A stretch of 23,377 nt of DNA from Clostridiales bacterium. Lineage in GTDB: Bacteria; Bacillota; Clostridia; WRLR01. Location: positions 1 to 23,377 of the forward strand of contig JAITSR010000233.1 of assembly GCA_031287655.1 (NCBI GenBank), in the 5' to 3' direction. The translations under genes were made by a program, and so were the position numbers. Positions 14,708 to 21,244 of this stretch are shown here, piece after piece (positions within the stretch are counted from its first letter, which is position 1; every line of letters begins with the position of its first letter). The notes below the pieces were generated by a model, which was not told where the DNA came from, ran no database searches, and saw only the letters and a list, made by a program, of their open reading frames with translations.

Positions 14708-15175
14708 ATGAGCATGGAAATCAACAGACTAAAAGCGATCGAACTGGACCTGCCGCCGATTCGGCTGGAAAAACAGGGCGTCGTGACCCACAAGACCGTG
14801 GACGGCCTTTTGTGGATCAGCGGCGTGGAGCCGGTCGACGAGAATGGCAAACTCGCCTACGTCGGCCGCGTCGGCTCGGAATTTACGGTGGAGGATGCTT
14901 ATAGAGCCGCAAGACTCTGCGGCCTCACTGTGCTAAAGTACATCAAGGATGCGGCGGGCAGCTTGGACGGCGTGGACTTTGTCGTAAAATCCATCGTGTG
15001 CGTCAGCGCCGTGAAGGGCTTTGGCGACATTTACAAGGTCGCCGACGGTTTTTCAGACGTGCTGGCCGAAGCGCTGGGCGAACGCGGGCTCCACGCGCGC
15101 AACGCCATTGGCGCGTCGACGCTGAACCACAACGTGCCGGTCGTCTGCGACGCAATCGTAAAGCTGAGAGATTAG
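14708..15175 (+). CDS. RidA family protein, paralog 3
   Basis: 155 residues of the same long RidA subtype. Marks include LLWISGVEPVDENG, YRAARLCGLTVLKYIKDAAGSLDGV, and the end HARNAIGAST...VVCDAIVKLRD. The presumed substrate Arg (HARNAIG) is present and the acidic position is Asp, as in paralog 1. GGAAAGGG lies upstream of the ATG. It ends 38 nt before the lipoprotein gene of the third importer, in the same direction, so enzymes and transporter are probably on one transcript. Confidence 0.88.
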   Translation: MSMEINRLKAIELDLPPIRLEKQGVVTHKTVDGLLWISGVEPVDENGKLAYVGRVGSEFTVEDAYRAARLCGLTVLKYIKDAAGSLDGVDFVVKSIVCVSAVKGFGDIYKVADGFSDVLAEALGERGLHARNAIGASTLNHNVPVVCDAIVKLRD

Positions 15176-15213
15176 CAGAAAGAGATTATCATAACAGAGA
15201 AAAGGAGATCAAA

Positions 15214-16629
15214 ATGAGAAAAGTGAACAAGATTTGGAAGTCGACAGGGATAAGGAATGTATCCGCGCTCCTGTTGGTCGGCTGTATGCTGCTGACCTTG
15301 GCGGCTTGCGGCGGCGGAACCACCGCGGGCGGCGCGACGACTGCCGCGGCGGCCACTACGGCGGCGGGCGGGGCGGAAGCCGCTGCGACGACGGCCGCCG
15401 CCGCCCCGTCGAGCGGCGGCGCAAAGAAGACAATCGACTTTTGGCATGGCGCGACAGGCGAGCCGGAAAAGCGCCTGATCGCGCGCGTAAATGTCTATAA
15501 CGAGTCGCAGGATCAGTATGAGGTCGTGCCGCTGAGTTCGAGCGACACACAAAAACTCGTCGCCGCGATCTCCGCGGGCGGCGGCCCCGACATCTTTACG
15601 GTCATGGGCGAAAGCGTCGTCCCCTACGCGGCGCAGGGGCTTTTGGAGCCGCTGGACGACTATATCTCAAAATCCGGCGTGAACGTCGACGAACACTTCG
15701 ACACAGAAGTGCTTGAAGCCGGTGTCTATAGCGACAAGATTTGGGGATTCCCGAACTACAACCAGATCATCGGCATGTTCTACAACACAACGCTGCTGGA
15801 AAAGCACGGCTACACTGTCCCCGACGACCTGCCCAAGACGATGGAGGAACTGTATGACATCGCCGTGGCCTGCACGGAGATCGGCGACGACGGCGAGATG
15901 AAGGTGCTCGGCTTCCCGATGTACCCTTACAAGGCTTATCAGCTGGAAGGCACCTACGCGTTCGGCGGCGACCTGCGCCCGCAGACGCCGGACGGCAAAG
16001 GCACGCCGGTTGTGCCGGAACAGGCTCTGCGCCTCGCGCTTGAGATGAATATGAAATACCGCGACCTGTATGGCCGTGAAGTCGCCGACCGGTTTATCTC
16101 CGCGGCACAGGCCGCGCGCGGCACGGAAAACGACCCGTTCCTCGCGGATCAGGTCGTGTTTATGATGAACGGGCTCTATACCGTGCAGGTCATCGCGGAC
16201 TACAACCCGGAACTCAAATACGGCATCATGCCGATCCCGGGCGGGAACGGCGAACCGGCCGGTCACAGCAGGCTCGAGAACAGCTACCACGCGATTGCGT
16301 CCACCGCAAGGGAGAAAGAGGGCGCGTGGGATTTCATGCAATTTGAAACGCTCGGTGAGGGCAATGTCATCTCCTGCCTTGTCGACATCAAGCTGCCCGC
16401 GTCAAAGGTGATCGCGCAGAATCCGGACATTCAGGCCGCGCGGGGCTTTAAGGAGTTTTTGGCAATTCAGGATACAAAAAACTATATCCCTTTCCCTGTT
16501 TTTGAGGAATCCGGACGCCTAATGAGCCTTCTGCAAATGTGCTATGAGGACGTCTATTCCGGCGCAAAGACCGTCGACCAGTCGATCGAGGACATGAAGA
16601 CCGCGGTCAAGGAGATGAAGGTTGAATAA
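15214..16629 (+). CDS. extracellular solute-binding lipoprotein (SBP_bac_1, CUT1 family)
   Basis: 471 residues. The start at 15214 follows AAAGGAG by 7 nt and gives a basic N-terminus, a hydrophobic stretch and a lipobox LTLAAC at about residue 32. A Gly/Ala/Thr-rich linker of about 35 residues follows, then a family 1 binding-protein body: KTIDFWHGATGEPEKRLI, AAISAGGGPDIFTVM, LLEPLDDYI, GFPNYNQIIGMFYNTTLLEKHG, and LPKTMEELYDIAVACTEIG. This is the MalE-like pattern for sugars and related compounds. It probably delivers the substrate of the SDR/RidA/amidohydrolase enzymes, because it lies in the same operon. It belongs to a different binding-protein subfamily from the DUF3502-type lipoprotein at 2172-3779. 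Confidence 0.92.
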   Translation: MRKVNKIWKSTGIRNVSALLLVGCMLLTLAACGGGTTAGGATTAAAATTAAGGAEAAATTAAAAPSSGGAKKTIDFWHGATGEPEKRLIARVNVYNESQDQYEVVPLSSSDTQKLVAAISAGGGPDIFTVMGESVVPYAAQGLLEPLDDYISKSGVNVDEHFDTEVLEAGVYSDKIWGFPNYNQIIGMFYNTTLLEKHGYTVPDDLPKTMEELYDIAVACTEIGDDGEMKVLGFPMYPYKAYQLEGTYAFGGDLRPQTPDGKGTPVVPEQALRLALEMNMKYRDLYGREVADRFISAAQAARGTENDPFLADQVVFMMNGLYTVQVIADYNPELKYGIMPIPGGNGEPAGHSRLENSYHAIASTAREKEGAWDFMQFETLGEGNVISCLVDIKLPASKVIAQNPDIQAARGFKEFLAIQDTKNYIPFPVFEESGRLMSLLQMCYEDVYSGAKTVDQSIEDMKTAVKEMKVE

Positions 16630-16696
16630 CGGGAAGCGCAACGCGGAACGGTAAGCCAAGCGCAAAGCGGGACAGAAAGGACGGGTGAGGCGTCGA

Positions 16697-17647
16697 GTGG
16701 ATCAACAAAAACGCAGCGCAAAAAAAAGACACCGGGGGATCGAACAGCGGGCCGTAATCAACGGCTGGCTCTTTGCGAGCCCGTGGCTCATAGGTTTTGC
16801 GATCTTTACGGTCTACGCGGTATGCGCGTCGTTTTATTACAGCTTTACAAAGTTTTCCCCCGTGCTGGCGCCAAAATGGATCGGCTTCGAAAATTACCGC
16901 AAGGTCTTTACGGATCCGATCACATGGCAGGCGCTTCAAAACACGCTGATCTACACGTTTTCGCACATGGCCGTGAACATCACGTTTTCGCTGTGCCTCG
17001 CGCTCTTGATCAAAAAAGATTTTCGGGGCAAGACCGCGGCGCGCGTGCTCTTTTTCCTGCCGTCTGTGATTCCGCTCGTTGCGGGCACGATGATTTGGAT
17101 CTTCATGCTCGACGCCTCGAACGGTATCGTGAACAAGTTTCTGGGATTTCTCGGGCTGTACCGTCCCAACTGGCTGATGGACATGAACTGGACGAAGCCC
17201 GCCGTGATCCTGATCAGCGCGTGGGGCGTCGGGACGACGATGATGATTTTGCTCGCGGCGCTCAACGAGGTACCGGCCAGCTATTATGAGGCGGCCGCGA
17301 TCGACGGCGCGAACGGCGCGCAGCGGTTTTGGCACATCACAATCCCGTCGATTTCAAACGTAATGTTCTATCAAATGGTGCTGATGGTCATCAACGGCTT
17401 CCAGTATTTTACGCAGGTGAACATCATCCTCTCGGCGATGCAGGGAGGTCTGAACTATGTGACCGGCGGTCCGGGGAACTCACTGATGATGTATCCCCTG
17501 TATCTGTATTACAACGCCTTTCCGTACATGGACATGGGCAGGGGCGCCGCGATGGCGTGGCTGCTGTTCCTGATCATCGCGGGAATCACCGTGATTATGC
17601 TGCGGGTCGTAAGAAAGAGCGTGACGTACAGCGTGGGGGGCGAATGA
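16697..17647 (+). CDS. ABC transporter permease, MalF/UgpA type (CUT1 family)
   Basis: Membrane subunit of the third importer; 316 residues from the GTG at 16697, which has GAGG 6 nt upstream. Another in-frame GTG at 16685 would add four residues and sits only 3 nt from AAAGGA, so it is possible but weaker. A basic, polar N-terminus precedes six hydrophobic segments, the first at about 22-50. The EAA loop is at about 196-218 (YYEAAAIDGANGAQRFW). The partner permease begins 1 nt after its stop. No ATPase gene accompanies it. Confidence 0.9.
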   Translation: MDQQKRSAKKRHRGIEQRAVINGWLFASPWLIGFAIFTVYAVCASFYYSFTKFSPVLAPKWIGFENYRKVFTDPITWQALQNTLIYTFSHMAVNITFSLCLALLIKKDFRGKTAARVLFFLPSVIPLVAGTMIWIFMLDASNGIVNKFLGFLGLYRPNWLMDMNWTKPAVILISAWGVGTTMMILLAALNEVPASYYEAAAIDGANGAQRFWHITIPSISNVMFYQMVLMVINGFQYFTQVNIILSAMQGGLNYVTGGPGNSLMMYPLYLYYNAFPYMDMGRGAAMAWLLFLIIAGITVIMLRVVRKSVTYSVGGE

Positions 17648-17648
17648 G

Positions 17649-18485
17649 ATGAACGCAAAAATCCAAAAACAAGTTATGAACGCGATCCGCATGATCGTCA
17701 TTATCCTGCTGTGCTGCATGTTCCTGACGCCGATTGTCGTAATGCTCTCCACGAGTGTTATGACACGGGCCGAGGCGCTGTCCCCCGGCGGATTCCATCT
17801 GATTCCGAGGGAGTTTTATCCCGACAACTACAAGCTCGCGCTGGAGCGGCTGCCCTATTTCAAATATATGGGCAACACGATGTGGATCACGTTTTGGTGC
17901 CTTGTCGGGCAGCTGATCTCCGCGCCGATGGTCGCCTACTCGTTGTCCAAAATCCGTTGGAAGGGCCGGGAACCGCTTTTGACGCTCGTGATGTCGACGA
18001 TGATGATCCCGTATGTCGTCACGATGATCCCGCTCTATCGCGTGTGGGCGAATCTCAAGCTGACGGGGACTTACGCGCCGTTGATCGTGCCGGCGTTTTT
18101 CTCGTCGCCCTTTTATGTGATTATCTTACGGCAGTTTTTCATGAATATCCCCGATTCCCTCGTGGACGCGGCCCGGATCGACGGGGCGTCGGAGTTCGGC
18201 ATCTACGCTCGCGTCGTCCTGCCGCTCGGCAAGCCCGCCGTATCGGTGATCGGCATCTTCGTGATGCTGAACACATGGTCGGATTACCTCGGGCCGCTGC
18301 TGTATCTGAACAGGCAGGAGATGTATACGCTTTCGATCGGCCTGCAGGCGTTCAACAATTCGTACAATGTGGAGTGGACGCAGCTGATGGCCGCGGCGAC
18401 GATGTTCGTGCTGCCGGTGCTCGTCGTGTTTTTGCTCTTTCAGCGCAGCCTGATCGACGGCATCTCAACGACGGGGCTAAAGTAA
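17649..18485 (+). CDS. ABC transporter permease, MalG type (CUT1 family)
   Basis: Second membrane subunit of the third importer; 278 residues, normal MalG-like length. Hydrophobic segments start at about residue 12. The EAA loop is at about 171-196 (VDAARIDGASEF...VLPLGKP). The ending (LFQRSLIDGISTTGLK) is the common C-terminus of MalG/UgpE-like permeases. A G-rich site in the end of the preceding gene serves as ribosome site, and the 1-nt gap indicates translational coupling. It is the last gene of the 12-kb operon; a very strong hairpin follows 24 nt downstream. Confidence 0.92.
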   Translation: MNAKIQKQVMNAIRMIVIILLCCMFLTPIVVMLSTSVMTRAEALSPGGFHLIPREFYPDNYKLALERLPYFKYMGNTMWITFWCLVGQLISAPMVAYSLSKIRWKGREPLLTLVMSTMMIPYVVTMIPLYRVWANLKLTGTYAPLIVPAFFSSPFYVIILRQFFMNIPDSLVDAARIDGASEFGIYARVVLPLGKPAVSVIGIFVMLNTWSDYLGPLLYLNRQEMYTLSIGLQAFNNSYNVEWTQLMAAATMFVLPVLVVFLLFQRSLIDGISTTGLK

Positions 18486-18509
18486 AGAGAGTCGCGGCCC
18501 TGCCGGGTA

Positions 18510-18572
18510 CGCGCAGCAAAAAGAGCCGGAGCGGTCGGATTTGCCGATCGCTCCGGCTCTTTTTGCTGCGCG
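18510..18572 (+). terminator. strong hairpin terminator of the plus operon
   Basis: Arms 18510-18538 and 18544-18572 form 29 consecutive pairs, with one internal G-T wobble, around a 5-nt loop. An internal AAAAAG/CTTTTT block means transcription first meets GC-rich stem followed by a T-run, the usual terminator arrangement. It marks the end of the MFS-to-MalG transcription unit. Confidence 0.88.
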
Positions 18573-18634
18573 GGTGCGCCGGGCTGTGCCGATGCGCCGG
18601 GTGTGCGCCGCCACGCGCGCGGCTGAATTTTTTG

Positions 18635-18664
18635 TTGACGGACTTTGCCGCAGCGTGATATAAT
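18635..18664 (+). promoter_or_regulatory. promoter of tRNA-Leu
   Basis: TTGACG (18635-18640) and TATAAT (18659-18664) are separated by 18 nt. The expected start near 18671 leaves an 11-nt leader before the tRNA. An inverted repeat (ATCACACCG 18663-18671 with CGGTGTGAT 18684-18692) links the -10 region to the tRNA 5' end. Confidence 0.75.
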
Positions 18665-18681
18665 CACACCGTCTTACATGT

Positions 18682-18765
18682 GCCGGTGTGATGGAATTGG
18701 CAGACGTAGTGGACTCAAAATCCACCGGTGGCGACACCGTGCCGGTTCGAGTCCGGCCACCGGCA
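18682..18765 (+). tRNA. tRNA-Leu (anticodon CAA)
   Basis: An 84-nt class II tRNA. Acceptor arms GCCGGTG and CACCGGC are fully paired, with discriminator A at 18765 and no encoded CCA. The anticodon stem is GTGGA/TCCAC with loop CTCAAAA, so the anticodon is CAA and it reads UUG. The variable arm is long (GGTG-GCGA-CACC), and the T arm contains GTTCGAGTC. These are the hallmarks of tRNA-Leu. Confidence 0.95.
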
Positions 18766-18774
18766 TTTGCTCAG

Positions 18775-18800
18775 AAACCGCCTCTGAACGGGCGGTTTTT
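18775..18800 (+). terminator. terminator of tRNA-Leu
   Basis: AAACCGCC (18775-18782) pairs with GGCGGTTT (18791-18798) and continues into a T-run, 10 nt after the tRNA. A typical intrinsic terminator. Confidence 0.8.
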
Positions 18801-18902
18801 CGTTGCCCGTTCCCCAGAAAAACGGTTGGTACGGCGCGCGAAAACGAACATTCGGATCGCGGCGGGGTTCAGGACGCCGCAAGGGAAACGGGGGTGGGTA
18901 CA

Positions 18903-20048
18903 ATGCAATATCGTCACTACGGAAAGCTGGGGTACGACGTGTCGCTGCTCGGAATGGGCTGTATGCGGCTGCCGCGCCAAAGCGACGGCGCGGTGGACCG
19001 CGAGGCGGCGTATGAGATGATCCGTTACGCGGTCGACAACGGGGTCAACTATTTTGACACCGCGTTCGGCTATCACAGCCGCACGAGCGAAGAAGTGCTC
19101 GGGGAGGCGTTGGAGGGCGAGCGCCGCAAGAAGGCCATTATCGCGACAAAGCAGCCGTTTGGAGAGATGAAGGATCAGGCGACGATCCGCCGCAATCTTG
19201 AGAACACGCTAAAAAAACTGCGCACCGACCATCTGGACGTCTATCTGATCCATGGCATCAACGGCGGCGCATGGCCGAAGATCAAGGAGCGCGAGGTTTT
19301 AAAAGAATTTGAAAAATTCCGCGACGAAGGCTTGATCGGCGCGATCGCGTTTTCCTACCACGGAGACTACGAGCATTTCGCCCAAATCCTTCAGGAATAC
19401 GACTGGGGCATGTGTCAGGTGCAGCACAACTTCCTCGACACGGACCGCGAGGTCACGTCAAAGGGGATCGAGCTCGCCGGGAAACTCGGTCTCGCGCTGG
19501 TTGTGATGGAACCCCTGCGCGGCGGCAACCTCGGCAAAATCACAAAGGCCGTGCAGTCGGTCTACGATACGGCAAACGTCGCGCGCTCGTCGGTAGAGTG
19601 GGCGTTCCGCTTCGTCGCAAATTACCCGCAGGTGAGTACGGTCCTGAGCGGCATGAGTACGCTCGAGCAGCTCAAAGAGAACATCAGGCTCTTTTCCGAG
19701 CCGGATATGACGCCGGGCAATCTCACGTCCGCGGACCTTGAAATGCTCAAAAAGGTGAAGGAGACATATGAACAGATCGTGACGGTCCCCTGCACGGGCT
19801 GCGAATACTGTCTGCCGTGTCCGCAGGGCGTCGCGATCCCGACGGCGTTTGACCGCTACAACACGGCGATGAAATTTGAGAACCTTGAGCCTTCAAGGCG
19901 CACGTACATGTTCCTGACCCGCGCGGGAACCGACGCGACAAAGTGCGTGGAGTGCGGCGCGTGCGAGACGAAATGCCCGCAGGAGATCAAGATCATCGAG
20001 CAGCTAAAGCTCGTCCACGAGACGCTCCAAGGCTGGGTCGAGCGATAA
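18903..20048 (+). CDS. aldo/keto reductase with C-terminal two [4Fe-4S] cluster domain
   Basis: 381 residues. The N-terminal 290 residues are an aldo/keto reductase barrel with the catalytic set D52 (YFDTA), Y57 (GYHS), K83 (ATKQP) and H117 (LIHG). The last 90 residues carry two CxxCxxC cluster motifs, C297/C300/C303/C306 and C348/C351/C354/C358, the latter in CVECGACETKCPQ. This fusion is common in strict anaerobes and is assumed to couple carbonyl reduction to ferredoxin-like electron transfer. The ATG at 18903 begins the family-typical MQYRHYGKLG. The ribosome site (GGGGGTGGG) is weak, and no separate promoter is obvious in the 100 nt after the tRNA terminator. Single gene, ending before a hairpin at 20125. 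Substrate unknown. Confidence 0.92.
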   Translation: MQYRHYGKLGYDVSLLGMGCMRLPRQSDGAVDREAAYEMIRYAVDNGVNYFDTAFGYHSRTSEEVLGEALEGERRKKAIIATKQPFGEMKDQATIRRNLENTLKKLRTDHLDVYLIHGINGGAWPKIKEREVLKEFEKFRDEGLIGAIAFSYHGDYEHFAQILQEYDWGMCQVQHNFLDTDREVTSKGIELAGKLGLALVVMEPLRGGNLGKITKAVQSVYDTANVARSSVEWAFRFVANYPQVSTVLSGMSTLEQLKENIRLFSEPDMTPGNLTSADLEMLKKVKETYEQIVTVPCTGCEYCLPCPQGVAIPTAFDRYNTAMKFENLEPSRRTYMFLTRAGTDATKCVECGACETKCPQEIKIIEQLKLVHETLQGWVER

Positions 20049-20050
20049 GC

Positions 20051-20119
20051 AAACAGAAACAATGATTGTGCTTTTTCACCGCTGCGGTCTTTTAAACATG
20101 AAAAATCTTGTTTCTGTTT
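20051..20119 (+). other. widely spaced 12-bp inverted repeat
   Basis: AAACAGAAACAA (20051-20062) and TTGTTTCTGTTT (20108-20119) are perfect reverse complements separated by 45 nt, directly after the reductase stop. The arms could pair in RNA around the enclosed AT-rich segment. Function unclear. Confidence 0.4.
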
Positions 20120-20124
20120 TAGCA

Positions 20125-20157
20125 ACATCGACTACCGCTAAACACGGTAGTCGATGT
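20125..20157 (+). terminator. hairpin terminator after the aldo/keto reductase
   Basis: ACATCGACTACCG (20125-20137) pairs perfectly with CGGTAGTCGATGT (20145-20157) around a 7-nt loop and is followed by GTTT. The T-run is short, so it may be a weak terminator. It separates the reductase from the RhuM-like gene. Confidence 0.6.
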
Positions 20158-20231
20158 GTTTCCTACAAAAATCAGCAAGTACCTGATTTTACCGGGCGTG
20201 GAAAAAACGAATATGTCAGAGGAAAATCATA

Positions 20232-21242
20232 ATGGGCAAGCCGGAGAACAGTATCATTCTCTACCAAGATGAAAACGGCATAACAAATGTGTCCGTTCGT
20301 TTTTCGGACGAAGATTTATGGCTGACGCAGCTCCAAATCGCCGAGATTTATGATACGACACAGCAGAACATCGACCAGCATATCAAAAATATCTATGCTG
20401 ATGGTGAATTGCTGCCCGAGACAACTTACAAGAAATTCTTGTTAGTTCGAACCGAAGGAATGCGACAAGTACAGCGAAATATTGATCATTACAATTTAGA
20501 TATGATTATCGCCATCGGCTACCGGGTGCAGTCTCAGATAGCTACCCGCTTTCGTCGTTGGGCAACACAGCGTTTGCATGAGTACATACAAAAGGGCTTT
20601 GCTTTGGACGATGAACGTCTGAAGCAAGGCGGCGGTCGCTATTTTCGCGAATTGCTCCAACGCATCCGTGATATTCGCTCATCCGAGCGCAATTTCTATC
20701 AGCAGGTCACTGACATTTACGCTACGGCAACCGACTATGACCCGCGTTCGGATATGACGAAGAAGTTTTTTGCCACCGTTCAAAACAAGCTGCATTTTGC
20801 TGTACATTCTCATACGGCGGCCGAACTGATATATGACCGCGTGGACAGCGATAAACCTCTGGTCGGCATGACCAATTTCAGAGGTGAATATATCACAAGA
20901 GACGACGTAAAGATAGCAAAGAACTATCTGTCTGAAATTGAGCTAACGCGGCTTAATCTGCTTGTATCGCAGTTTTTGGACTTTGCGGAATTTACTGCGT
21001 TGGAGCAACAGCCGATGGCTATGACGGATTGGATTGCCTCTCTCGACAACCAGATTCTTGCATTGCGCCGAGATGTCTTAAAGGGTACAGGTCGTATTTC
21101 CCACAAAAAAGCCATCGAAAAAGCCGAGAAGGAATTTGAGATTTACCGGGAACGGGAAATGAAACAGCTTGAAAGCGACTTCGACCGCGCCGTAAAGGAA
21201 TTGGCAAGAATAAATCCGCCGCAGAAGGAAGATGCCGAGTGA
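20232..21242 (+). CDS. RhuM family protein (Virulence_RhuM)
   Basis: 336 residues matching the RhuM family: ILYQDENGITNVSVRFSDEDLWLTQLQIAEIYDTTQQNIDQHIKNIY at the start, then LVRTEGMRQVQRNIDHYNLDMIIAIGYRVQSQIATRFRRWAT, and a long helical C-terminus ending in a charged coiled-coil-like stretch (KAEKEFEIYREREMKQLESDF). The N-terminus looks like a winged-helix DNA-binding region, but the biochemical function of the family is not established; the name comes from a Salmonella pathogenicity-island gene. Base composition is visibly lower in GC than the neighbours, which points to transfer. Family members often travel with restriction-modification or toxin-antitoxin modules; none is seen here. AGAGGA lies upstream of the ATG. 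Its stop is 2 nt from the stop of the convergent kinase gene. Confidence 0.88.
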   Translation: MGKPENSIILYQDENGITNVSVRFSDEDLWLTQLQIAEIYDTTQQNIDQHIKNIYADGELLPETTYKKFLLVRTEGMRQVQRNIDHYNLDMIIAIGYRVQSQIATRFRRWATQRLHEYIQKGFALDDERLKQGGGRYFRELLQRIRDIRSSERNFYQQVTDIYATATDYDPRSDMTKKFFATVQNKLHFAVHSHTAAELIYDRVDSDKPLVGMTNFRGEYITRDDVKIAKNYLSEIELTRLNLLVSQFLDFAEFTALEQQPMAMTDWIASLDNQILALRRDVLKGTGRISHKKAIEKAEKEFEIYREREMKQLESDFDRAVKELARINPPQKEDAE

Positions 21243-21244
21243 GA

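Noticed and set aside
18645..18902. N-terminal extension of the aldo/keto reductase through the tRNA gene
   Set aside because: The extension runs through tRNA-Leu and its terminator. The protein family starts at MQYRHYGKLG (18903).
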